A stretch of 56,228 bases of DNA from Desulfonatronospira sp. Lineage in GTDB: Bacteria; Desulfobacterota; Desulfovibrionia; Desulfovibrionales; Desulfonatronovibrionaceae. A model generated the notes under the pieces. The model was given only the letters and a program-made list of their open reading frames with translations, searched no databases and had not been told where the DNA came from. Where the stretch lies: the NCBI GenBank assembly GCA_007125075.1, contig SLDX01000036.1:1-56228 (forward strand). The letters run 5' to 3'. Shown here in pieces: positions 36,866 to 45,131 of the stretch (position 1 is the stretch's first letter; every line of letters begins with the position of its first letter). A program made the translations under genes and the position numbers.

Positions 36866-38627
36866 ATTCAAGGTTATGGTTGTGGATTTATCCAGGGAGA
36901 AATCCACAGTTGAATATTTTGACACCCGGAACACCTGGCTGGGAGGCAGCGGTCTTTCCGCGGGACTTTTCAGTCATTACGCCTTGATGGATGAGGACCC
37001 CTTTCATCCCGACCAGCCGCTGATTCTGGCGATTGGACCGCTGACAGGCTATTTTCCCCTTATGAGTAAAACCGTTCTGGGCTTCATGTCTCCCTACAAC
37101 GGCCAGTATGCTGAATCTCACGCGGGTGGACGCTCGGCCCTGGCCCTCAAATTCGCAGGCTACGACGCCCTGGTGCTCAAAGGCCGGGCCAGAAAGCTGA
37201 TCTGCGTCGGTCTTGGCTCCAAGGAAGTTCATGTCCAGGACGTACATTTTCTGAAAGGTATGGACATATTCAAGACCGGCAAGAAAATGCGGACCATGAA
37301 ACCGAGAAATCCCGGACACAGAAGCATTCTGCGCATAGGACCAGCCGGTGAAAACCTGGTCCGTTATTCCTGCATCAATGTGGATACCTACAGGCATTTC
37401 GGACGCATGGGCGGCGGCACGGTCATGGGAATCAAGAACATCAAAGGAATCATACTCTCCGGGGACAGCCACATGGATCTGGATCCTGAACTGAGAAAGG
37501 AATACACAAAAGTCTATGATGAAATCTACACTCAAGTAGTTCAAAGCGGAACCATGCGCAAATATCACGACCTGGGTACACCGGAAAACCTCATTCCCCT
37601 CAATGAACTGCACGCTCTTCCATGGCGCAATCTCCAAAGCACTCACGATCCAGGGGTGGAAGCCATCTCCGGTGAGACATTCGCCAGGGACCTCCTGTTA
37701 AGGCAAGTGGCCTGCGCCGGTTGTCCTGTCGGCTGCATTCATATCGGACTTCTTCGTGAACGGTTTGGAAAGGAGCATGAATATCTCTACAGGCAGGTAT
37801 CCTACGACTATGAACCCATATTCGGAGTAGGCAGTATGCTGGGCGTTGCATCCGGGCCCGGGGTGCTCACCTTGCTTGAGGATGTTGAAAAATTGGGTCT
37901 TGATGCCATAAGCGCCGGAGTTGCCCTGGCCTGGGCGACCGAAGCTTTGGAAAAAGGCCTGATAACCAAAGATCAGACTCTGGCTCCTCTTGAATTCGGA
38001 AACGTTCAGGCCTATCAGGAAGGACTCAGGCACATTGCTGAACAACCCAACAAATTCTATCAGACCCTGGCTATGGGCACAATGGTGGCTGCAGAAAAAT
38101 TCGGTGGAGAGGACTTCGCCTGTGTACTGGGTCAGGAGATGGCAGGATACGCTACAGGGGAGAACTATTACGTAAGTCAGGCTCTGGGCCTCAGGCATTC
38201 TCACCTTGATACCGGAGCCTACAGTTTCGACCAGGAGAAGGATTCCAAGGATACCGGGGAAGCGATAAGCTTTATGCAGGATCAGGAAGATTACCGGGTT
38301 CTCATGTGTTCCATGGTCGGCTGCCTTTTCGCCCGTAAAGTATACCCTAAAAACAACCTGCTCAAAGCCTTGAATTCAGTTGGCTATTCATTCAATGAAC
38401 ACGAATTGGACGCTGTAGTTAAAAACATCAAGGCCCACCGCTGGGCGCTTAAATTCAGAACAGGATTCAAGCCGGAAGAGGTTAAGATTCCTTCCAGATA
38501 TCTGGAGGTTCAAACCTGGAAAGGAAAAGCTGATCCGGACTACATGAACAGGCTTAAAAAAGAGTATGCACAGGTTTTAAGAGAAATGGCCGAAAACTGG
38601 CAAAAAGAAATGGAAGCCGAGAAATGA
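36855..38627 (+). CDS. Aldehyde:ferredoxin oxidoreductase family (tungsten enzyme)
   Basis: A 590-residue member of the AOR family, which oxidises aldehydes to acids with a bis-pterin tungsten (or molybdenum) centre and one [4Fe-4S] cluster. Family segments are WLGGSGLSAGLF, AIGPLTGYFPLMSK, SHAGGRSALALKFAGYDALVLKG and RIGPAGENLVRYSCI. The cluster cysteines CAGCPVGC lie at 287, 290 and 294, with a fourth cysteine near MCSMVGC. The start at 36855 is set by AAGGAG. Substrate unknown. Operon: polyferredoxin, this enzyme, then nitroreductase, all with overlapping ends. Confidence 0.93.
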   Translation: MRNRFKVMVVDLSREKSTVEYFDTRNTWLGGSGLSAGLFSHYALMDEDPFHPDQPLILAIGPLTGYFPLMSKTVLGFMSPYNGQYAESHAGGRSALALKFAGYDALVLKGRARKLICVGLGSKEVHVQDVHFLKGMDIFKTGKKMRTMKPRNPGHRSILRIGPAGENLVRYSCINVDTYRHFGRMGGGTVMGIKNIKGIILSGDSHMDLDPELRKEYTKVYDEIYTQVVQSGTMRKYHDLGTPENLIPLNELHALPWRNLQSTHDPGVEAISGETFARDLLLRQVACAGCPVGCIHIGLLRERFGKEHEYLYRQVSYDYEPIFGVGSMLGVASGPGVLTLLEDVEKLGLDAISAGVALAWATEALEKGLITKDQTLAPLEFGNVQAYQEGLRHIAEQPNKFYQTLAMGTMVAAEKFGGEDFACVLGQEMAGYATGENYYVSQALGLRHSHLDTGAYSFDQEKDSKDTGEAISFMQDQEDYRVLMCSMVGCLFARKVYPKNNLLKALNSVGYSFNEHELDAVVKNIKAHRWALKFRTGFKPEEVKIPSRYLEVQTWKGKADPDYMNRLKKEYAQVLREMAENWQKEMEAEK

Positions 38628-39220
38628 ATCTTCACGAAATGGTGGTCAGAACCAGAAGTTTCCGGCGTTTTAATGAACAGCACAGGGTAAGTATCGAAAC
38701 CCTGACTTCCCTGGTGGACCTGGCCAGGCTGACAGCTTCGGCGGGCAATCTGCAGCCTTTGAGATACATCATCAGCAATGATCCGGAAGTAAACAGAGAA
38801 ATTTTTACCTGCCTTTCCTGGGCTGCTCTTTTGAAGGAATGGCCCGGACCTGCAGAAGGAGAGAGACCATCAGCATATATTGTCATACTGGGTGAAAAAA
38901 CTAAAGCCAAAACCGCTGTCTGGGATATGGGCATAGCTGCTCAGACCATCATGCTCGGTGCCACTGAATCAGGGCTTGGCGGCTGCATCCTTGGTTCAAT
39001 AAACAAGGAAAAACTGAACCCGATGCTGCAGGTTCCTGATCATCTTCAAATACTTCTTGTCCTGGCTCTGGGCAGGCCCAGGGAAAAAGTGATTCTGGAA
39101 ACGCTTAAGCCTGGTCAGGACATCAATTACTGGCGCGACGAAAAAAAAGTGCACCATGTCCCTAAAAGACCTCTGGAAGAGATTCTTATCCGTATCCATA
39201 GCGGGCAGGATAAGGAATGA
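38624..39220 (+). CDS. Nitroreductase-family flavoprotein
   Basis: A 198-residue FMN enzyme of the nitroreductase superfamily. Features are MVVRTRSFRRFNEQHRVS at the N-terminus (FMN phosphate contacts), ARLTASAGNLQPLRYI, GIAAQTIMLGATESGLGGCILGS, and LALGRPREKV. Substrate cannot be deduced; flavin-linked reduction with electrons from the adjacent polyferredoxin or NAD(P)H is possible. It overlaps the AOR gene by four bases (ATGA), a sign of translational coupling. Confidence 0.88.
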   Translation: MNLHEMVVRTRSFRRFNEQHRVSIETLTSLVDLARLTASAGNLQPLRYIISNDPEVNREIFTCLSWAALLKEWPGPAEGERPSAYIVILGEKTKAKTAVWDMGIAAQTIMLGATESGLGGCILGSINKEKLNPMLQVPDHLQILLVLALGRPREKVILETLKPGQDINYWRDEKKVHHVPKRPLEEILIRIHSGQDKE

Positions 39221-39224
39221 ACCG

Positions 39225-39254
39225 GTTCCTGACCTGCCCGGCAGGAACTTTGAT
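39225..39254 (+). terminator. Weak hairpin after the nitroreductase gene
   Basis: Arms GTTCCTG (39225-39231) and CAGGAAC (39242-39248) followed by TTTGATTTC. A probable operon end, but the T run is short. Confidence 0.5.
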
Positions 39255-39284
39255 TTCAAACATCCAAGGGTTCTTTATCGTCTG

Positions 39285-40148
39285 TTAATACATTTTTCGA
39301 TGGCTGAAGCTTGTTCCCAGAACGTTAAAAGTGTTTTCAACAATAAAAATGGCCTGCTGATCTATTGAAAAGACGGCCTGCTCCAGCTGTTTGAGCATGA
39401 TATTGTTGGTTATGGTCATGATAATATTCTTGTCCTGTCCGGAGTAGGCTCCCCTGCCCCGCAGAAAGGTGGCTCCGACCTTGAGTCTGTGCATCAGGTC
39501 TTTGGCTATCTCTTCATTGTGCTCGGAAATTATCATGACCAGTTTTCTATTATTGAACATGCTCAGGGTGTATTCAATAATATAAGACATGATGAACACC
39601 AGGATCAGGGAAGCAATAATGAGGTCTATCTCGATTATGAACAGGCTTACAGAGAAAAGAAAGAAATTAAAGACAAAGTAAAACTTGCCGATTCCTAAAT
39701 TGTATTTCTGATTGAGCATGACCGCGACCACATCCAATCCTCCGTTTGAGCCCAGCGATCTGAGAACTATACCACAACCCAGTCCTCCTATACATCCAGC
39801 TGCCACAGCTGCGTAAAACTGGTTTTGTATACCCAGATCAAAAGGTAAAAGCTCATAGGCCAGGGTTGCCACCACCATGGCATACAGGCTGTACAGGAAA
39901 AACCTTCGGCTTACATACATCCAGCCCAGTATAAAAAGAGGAATGTTCAATAGAAAGAACAAGATCCCTGCTGACAGGACGGGATTGACGTAAAATATTA
40001 GAAGTCCTACTCCGAATACTCCGCCGGGGATAAACTGGTGGTGGACGACAATGCCTTTAAGGGCCAGAGCAAGGATCACCGAACCCAGGGTCAGCAAAAG
40101 CAGATTCCACCAGATGGTGTAAGCGTATTTCTGCAGATAAAAAGTCAT
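39285..40148 (-). CDS. YitT-family membrane protein (DUF161/DUF2179)
   Basis: A 287-residue protein with six likely N-terminal membrane helices containing KGIVVHHQFIPGGVFGVGLLI and GLGCGIVLRSLGSNGGLDVVAVMLN, the family signatures. A cytoplasmic DUF2179 domain follows (ISEHNEEIAKDLMHRLKVGATFLRGRGAYSG). The substrate is unknown; some family members have been linked to export or uptake of small molecules. An AGAGA lies upstream of the ATG. Convergent with the nitroreductase operon. Confidence 0.88.
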   Translation of the reverse strand: MTFYLQKYAYTIWWNLLLLTLGSVILALALKGIVVHHQFIPGGVFGVGLLIFYVNPVLSAGILFFLLNIPLFILGWMYVSRRFFLYSLYAMVVATLAYELLPFDLGIQNQFYAAVAAGCIGGLGCGIVLRSLGSNGGLDVVAVMLNQKYNLGIGKFYFVFNFFLFSVSLFIIEIDLIIASLILVFIMSYIIEYTLSMFNNRKLVMIISEHNEEIAKDLMHRLKVGATFLRGRGAYSGQDKNIIMTITNNIMLKQLEQAVFSIDQQAIFIVENTFNVLGTSFSHRKMY

Positions 40149-40306
40149 GTCAGTCTCTCTTGGCTAAGCTTCCAGTATCTAAAATTTACCAGTATAAGAA
40201 TATTGCGGGTTTTAAGGCATCATATCTCATGCCCTGACGCCGCAGCTTGATCCTGCCCTCAGTCACGCGCTTATTCTTGCGCTCACTTCCCCGATAAAAA
40301 TCACAA

Positions 40307-40340
40307 GCTCCCAGAAGCATGAAATCATGTCCCTGGGAGC
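40307..40340. repeat. Nested stem-loop upstream of YitT
   Basis: Outer arms GCTCCCAG (40307-40314) and CTGGGAGC (40333-40340) enclose an inner CATGA/TCATG hairpin. It is too weakly followed by T to call a terminator. It could be a regulatory RNA structure in the YitT leader (minus strand). Unsupported as a gene: the short frame at 40186-40458 covering it has no ribosome site. Confidence 0.4.
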
Positions 40341-41182
40341 CCTTTAGCCCTTTTGAAGTCCGAGGATATTTTACAAAGAGTTCTTTCAAAGGGTCAAGAC
40401 AAAGTTCAGCTAAAAATAAATTTATATATCGGCGATTCGAAATCATGAAGTATAACAATTTTTGATAAACATTATTACATTTCAGGCCATGCAGACAAAA
40501 GAAAGTAAGCTAATTATTACAAATATTTACATTATTTTTTAGATATAAAAAATCTTTTTTTGTTGACCTGTTTTTCCCTATCTACAATTAAGCCGTTTAA
40601 ATTATTAAATAAATCAATTAGATTCTGAAAATGCCAAATAAAAAAGTCTGCCTCTGAATCGAGGATTAATCTTGATATTTGGAGTCATTACATTTTGGGT
40701 TGAAAAACGTTCTAATTTGTAATAAGAATTATATAAATCAGAAAGACGGGCAGGAGAAAATTATGTAAAGCCATAAACATTTGACATTGGAGTTTAAAGC
40801 TTTAACTATTTAAAAACCATGATTTCAACTCACAACAAATCATTATTTTCAGGACAATGTTGCTTTCTGTTTCTCACTGCGATGCTTGCCCTGACAACGA
40901 TACACAGCTCGCATTAATAAGGTGCAACGTTATATGGTTCTGCATCCTGCTGTACTCAGGACACACTGGACATGACATACAGACAGAAAAAAAGCTGCTG
41001 CATCTCTTGATCAAAAATCACCGGTTTCGGTTCCCTGCCGAAACATGCCTGGATAATTACCGCGGGCATCCTGCTCACGGCGTGCAAGCTGATCCCCATA
41101 CACATTCCTGACTTGCACCTAAAAAGAATAATCAACTGAGCTGCCGCATATACCGGCAAATCAAAACTCAAGGAGGCTGAGT
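40341..41182. other. Long gene-free A+T-rich region before the corrinoid operon
   Basis: More than 800 bases with no credible gene. A TTGACA at 40781-40786, 16 bases and TAACTA (40803-40808) is the best promoter candidate, and a TTGAAA/TAAGAA pair at 40700-40728 is weaker. If the first is used, the operon has a leader of about 370 bases. I looked for a cobalamin riboswitch here and found no convincing conserved box. Confidence 0.45.
40781..40808 (+). promoter_or_regulatory. Candidate sigma-70 promoter of the corrinoid methyltransferase operon
   Basis: A perfect -35 (TTGACA) and a fair -10 (TAACTA) lie 16 bases apart. They are the only good pair in the 1-kb intergenic region upstream of the operon. 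Confidence 0.45.
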
Positions 41183-41821
41183 ATGTCTGAAAAATTTGGA
41201 AAAATTGCTGACGGTCTGCTGCACGGCAAAATCGATGAAGTCGCTGCGCTAACTCAGGAACTGCTGGATGAAGGCGTTGATCCTGATGAAGTTTTACAGA
41301 AAGGACTTTTTGCAGGCATGGATGTTGTCGGGAAAAAATTCAAGAACTGCGAAATGTTTATTCCCGAAGTTCTGCGCTCGGCTAAAGCCATGCATGCCGC
41401 CATGGACAAGCTGCGCCCCGTTCTCTCTGAAGAAGGCGGCTCCAGGGCCGGTACCGTGGTCATGGCCACTGTGCAGGGCGATCTGCATGACATAGGCAAG
41501 AACCTGGCCGGCATGATGATGGAAGGCGCTGGTTTTAACATCATCGACATGGGCATAGACCGCAAGACAGAGGATATAGTGGATATGGTCAAAGAAAAAA
41601 AACCCCAGATACTTGGCTTGTCCGCTCTTTTGACCACCACTATGCCCAAAATGGGAGAAGTTATAAATGCTTTAAAGGAAGCAGGCATCCGGGATCAGGT
41701 CAAGGTGATCGTGGGAGGCGCTCCTGTAACTGATGATTTTGCCCGTGAAATCGGTGCAGATGCTTATGCTCCCAATGCGTCCATTGGGACAGAAAAAGCC
41801 CTGGAACTGATCAAGGCTTAA
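41183..41821 (+). CDS. Methylamine-type corrinoid protein (MttC-like)
   Basis: A 212-residue cobalamin-binding methyl carrier. An N-terminal four-helix cap (about 1-85, FAGMDVVGKKFKNCEMFIPEVLRSAKAM) precedes a Rossmann-like B12 domain with the base-off ligand motif DLHDIG (Asp100-x-His102-x-x-Gly105), GLSALL (Ser147) and IVGGAPV (178-179). Similar proteins accept methyl groups from MttB-type methyltransferases and pass them to a pterin-linked methyltransferase. AAGGAGG stands before the ATG. It is the first gene of the operon, 44 bp before the first MttB-like gene. Confidence 0.95.
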   Translation: MSEKFGKIADGLLHGKIDEVAALTQELLDEGVDPDEVLQKGLFAGMDVVGKKFKNCEMFIPEVLRSAKAMHAAMDKLRPVLSEEGGSRAGTVVMATVQGDLHDIGKNLAGMMMEGAGFNIIDMGIDRKTEDIVDMVKEKKPQILGLSALLTTTMPKMGEVINALKEAGIRDQVKVIVGGAPVTDDFAREIGADAYAPNASIGTEKALELIKA

Positions 41822-41865
41822 AAAAATCAACCAAAGTTGGAAAAAAAGAACACAGGAGCCTTATT

Positions 41866-43317
41866 ATGCCTAAAATCAACCAAACCATACAGACAACCCC
41901 TTATTTTCAGGTCCTGTCCGAAAATCAGATCGAGATGATCTACTCAGCAGCTCTGGACGTTATCCAGAGCACCGGCTCGCGCTTTCATCACGATGAAGCA
42001 CTGGAGCTGTTCAAAAACAGCGAAGCTGTGGTGACAGACGGCAATCTGGTCAGAATACCGCTGTCTCTGGTGGAAAGAGCCATTAAGTGTCATCCCCGCA
42101 AAATAAATCTGACTGGAAGAACGGGCAAAAATACCATTAAACTGGAAAAAAACGTGGTCAATTTTGGAACCGGATCCGACCTGCCCTTTACTTATGACCG
42201 GGAAACAGGTGAACGCAGGCGCACAGAATATAAAGATGTGGTCAATGCGGCAAGGATCGTTGATTATCTTCCGAATCTGGACTTTTTCATGTCCCACGGT
42301 ATTGTCCAGGATGTACCCAATCCCCAGACCTATGACCGGCACCAGTTCATGGCCATGCTTGAAGGCTGCACCAAGCCGATGGTCTTGACCACTGTAGACG
42401 GGGAAGGCCTTGAGGATATGTGGAAAATGGCCGCCCTGTTCCGCGGGGATGAAAAGGAATACAGCCTGAACCCCTTATTTGTAACCTATATTGAACCGAT
42501 TTCCCCGCTCAAGAATGACCGCACGGCAGTTGAAAAACTCCTGTTCTGCGCGGAAAAAGGCATCCCGTGCATGTATACCCCCTGCCCCAGTTCAGGAGCT
42601 ACTGCACCTGCGACCATGGCCGGGATGCTGGTCCAGTCTCTGTCGGAAACCCTTATGGCCTCGGTGCTGACTTATCTGAAAAAGCCTGGAATGCCCCTGA
42701 TTATGGGCGGAGTGACCACTGTCCTGGACATGATCACCACCACCTACTCCTATGGAGCACCCGAACTGTCACTGGCATCTGCAGCCAACACGGATATCTC
42801 CAAATGGATCGGTCTGCCCATGTTTTCAACAGGAGGATGCACCGATGCCAAGGTTCTTGACGAACAGGCAGCTATTGAATCGGCAACCAGCAATTTTTAC
42901 GCCTATTTGTCCGGAGCCAGCCTTGTACATGATGTTGGCTATATAGACAGCGGAGTAAACGCCTCTCTGGAAAGCCTGGTCATGAACGACGAAATCATCG
43001 CGATGATCAGACAGATGGGCAAAGGGATCAATACCGAGGAGGAATATCTGGCTTTAGAGCTTATCGACAAGATAGGCCCCGGCGGTGAATACCTGACCAC
43101 GGAACATACCTTGAAGCATTATAAGGAATGGTTTCAGCCAAGGCTTCAGGATAGATCGGATTACGAGACATGGGTCCGCGAGGGTAAAAAGACCATGAAT
43201 GATCGTATCCGCGAGGAAACAGACCGCATTCTCAGGGAACATTATCCTGAGCCCATAGATGACAAAATCCGCCAGGAGCTTGAAGAAATAATTAATGCTG
43301 CTGAAAAGCGTCATTAA
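41866..43317 (+). CDS. MttB-superfamily methyltransferase 1 (non-pyrrolysine)
   Basis: A 483-residue member of the trimethylamine methyltransferase superfamily. The frame is continuous through the full family length with no in-frame amber codon, so it is of the non-pyrrolysine (MtgB-like) type, whose known members demethylate glycine betaine, carnitine or other quaternary amines. Landmarks include MYTPCPSSGATAPATMAGMLVQSLSE, YGAPELSLASAANTDISKW and STGGCTDAKVLDEQAAIESAT. Substrate unknown. AGGAG precedes the ATG. It follows the corrinoid gene and precedes a second member by 148 bp. Confidence 0.93.
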   Translation: MPKINQTIQTTPYFQVLSENQIEMIYSAALDVIQSTGSRFHHDEALELFKNSEAVVTDGNLVRIPLSLVERAIKCHPRKINLTGRTGKNTIKLEKNVVNFGTGSDLPFTYDRETGERRRTEYKDVVNAARIVDYLPNLDFFMSHGIVQDVPNPQTYDRHQFMAMLEGCTKPMVLTTVDGEGLEDMWKMAALFRGDEKEYSLNPLFVTYIEPISPLKNDRTAVEKLLFCAEKGIPCMYTPCPSSGATAPATMAGMLVQSLSETLMASVLTYLKKPGMPLIMGGVTTVLDMITTTYSYGAPELSLASAANTDISKWIGLPMFSTGGCTDAKVLDEQAAIESATSNFYAYLSGASLVHDVGYIDSGVNASLESLVMNDEIIAMIRQMGKGINTEEEYLALELIDKIGPGGEYLTTEHTLKHYKEWFQPRLQDRSDYETWVREGKKTMNDRIREETDRILREHYPEPIDDKIRQELEEIINAAEKRH

Positions 43318-43465
43318 TGAACAATCAATTAGGTTCTGGAAATTGAATTTATGAAGAAGTTTTGGATCCGGCAGAAAATCTTTTGTCTGCAGGAGACTGC
43401 TTCACCTTAAATTATGATTCACTGCTCCTAAAAGGTCCACAGTAAACACCCCGAGGAGGATTTTT

Positions 43466-44938
43466 ATGGCTAATGATAAAACCAACTGCATTGTTAATCG
43501 CAGTCCAAGGTTTTCATTTTTATCCGAGGATCAGAAGCAGACCATCTTTCATGGAATGCTCAAAGTCCTGCAGGATACCGGAGCAAATGTTCACCACGAA
43601 CAGGCCCGGGATATTTTCAAGAAACATGGATGCAAGGTGGATGGAGTAAGGGTTTATATTCCGCCCAATCTTGTCCGCCAGGCTTTGCAGTCCGTTCCAT
43701 TGATGACCACGATCTTTGACTGGGAAGGCAACCCCCGCATTTATATTGAGGAAAACCGCAGCTATTTCGGCCCGGGTCCTACTCTTGTCTATTTCAGGGA
43801 TCCATGGACTCTGGAACGCAGGAAATGTCTGCGCAAGGATGCCACAACAGTGGCCAGGGTGTGCGATGCCCTGCCCAACATCGGTTTTGTGGAGGGACTT
43901 GTTACCATAAGCGATGTACCCAGAGGGACTGATGACGTATTTGAGTTTGCGGACATGATCCAAAATACCACCACACCGATTATGGCCTGGTCCTATCATC
44001 GAGGCGGAGCCAGAGATCTGCACCGCATAGGGTGCATAATGGCCGGTGGAGAAGAAGCTTTCAAGAAAAAGCCAAACTACATTTTGTACAGTGAGCCCAT
44101 TTCTCCACTCGTCAGCGATTTTCACGCCATTGACAAGCTCATGTACTGTGCCGAACACGGGATACCACAGGATTACAGTCCATGCGCAATCGGCGGAGGA
44201 ACGGTTCCGGCCACTCACGCAGGCCAGCTGGTGGTAGCTCTTTCTGAATCAATGGTGGGCGTTGTTCTGTCTCAGCTCATAAATCCGGGAACCTGCATTA
44301 TTCTGGGCGGAGTACAATCCATTCTGGACATGCGCCGGGGCATCTATTCATATGGAGCGCCGGAATTGAACGTGCTGAGCGGCGGCCTGACTGAAATGGC
44401 CCGTTACTGTGGACTGCCGATGTTCGGAACAGCCGGGTGTACCGACACCAAGGTCATGGAGATTCAGTCCGGCATAGAGGCAACTCTGCAAATACATACA
44501 TCCATGCTTACCGGGGCCAATTTTGTTCATGACTGCGGCTATACCGAGTCAGGCAAGACCGGAGACATCTTCCAGACGGTCATGGATGATGAAATCATCA
44601 GCATGGCCAGAATCATTGAAGAAGGCATAGAGGTCACCGAAGAGACACTGGCCGTGGACGTAATCAACAGCGTAGGCTCAGGTGGTCATTATCTCTATGA
44701 AGACCACACCATGAAATGGTTCCGCAAGCATTGGCGCCCTACCCTGATGGATCGACAGAGCTATGAAGACTGGGACAAATCCGGGCGAAAGACCATGCAG
44801 GACCGGATCATGGAAAAGACCCGCGATATTCTTGAAAATCATGAAGGACCCATTTCCAGAGTGCCCGAAGAAGTGAAAAAAGATATTCAGAAGGTTATCG
44901 ACGGCGCAGTGGAAAGAGTTGAAAAAGAAGGACTGTAA
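43466..44938 (+). CDS. MttB-superfamily methyltransferase 2 (non-pyrrolysine)
   Basis: A 490-residue paralogue of the gene before it, sharing SLVERAI-like and YGAPELN...CTDTKVMEIQSGIEAT patterns but clearly diverged, so a different amine substrate is plausible. No in-frame amber codon occurs. GAGGAGG lies just before the ATG. Methyl transfer to the corrinoid protein at 41183 is inferred from order and family. The C-terminal part (YEDWDKSGRKTMQDRI) matches the same region of the first copy. Confidence 0.92.
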   Translation: MANDKTNCIVNRSPRFSFLSEDQKQTIFHGMLKVLQDTGANVHHEQARDIFKKHGCKVDGVRVYIPPNLVRQALQSVPLMTTIFDWEGNPRIYIEENRSYFGPGPTLVYFRDPWTLERRKCLRKDATTVARVCDALPNIGFVEGLVTISDVPRGTDDVFEFADMIQNTTTPIMAWSYHRGGARDLHRIGCIMAGGEEAFKKKPNYILYSEPISPLVSDFHAIDKLMYCAEHGIPQDYSPCAIGGGTVPATHAGQLVVALSESMVGVVLSQLINPGTCIILGGVQSILDMRRGIYSYGAPELNVLSGGLTEMARYCGLPMFGTAGCTDTKVMEIQSGIEATLQIHTSMLTGANFVHDCGYTESGKTGDIFQTVMDDEIISMARIIEEGIEVTEETLAVDVINSVGSGGHYLYEDHTMKWFRKHWRPTLMDRQSYEDWDKSGRKTMQDRIMEKTRDILENHEGPISRVPEEVKKDIQKVIDGAVERVEKEGL

Positions 44939-45131
44939 ACCTTGGTAATGCGGTGACAGAAACCGGCAACAGGACGCAAAAACAGAATAAATAAGCATAT
45001 ACCAGAAACTTATTTTATTTCTAAGCTTCTTAGACTTAAGGCAACAGTCTCGCAGGATGCGTGGTTCTGCTCCTGGTTTCTGATCACTGTTCCGGAGTTT
45101 TTTAACTTATTTCAAACTTACTTAAGCAAGA

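Noticed and set aside
40186-40458. 90-codon frame on the minus strand upstream of the YitT gene
   Set aside because: It has no ribosome site, no recognisable domain, and covers a stem-loop; it is probably not translated.
40857-41111. 84-codon frame in the leader of the corrinoid operon
   Set aside because: No Shine-Dalgarno sequence and no coding-like composition.
40781-41182. Cobalamin riboswitch upstream of the corrinoid operon
   Set aside because: Searched by eye for the conserved B12-box core and found none.
41866-44938. Pyrrolysine (amber) codons in the two MttB-like genes
   Set aside because: Both frames are continuous over the normal family length, and no pyl genes are in the window.
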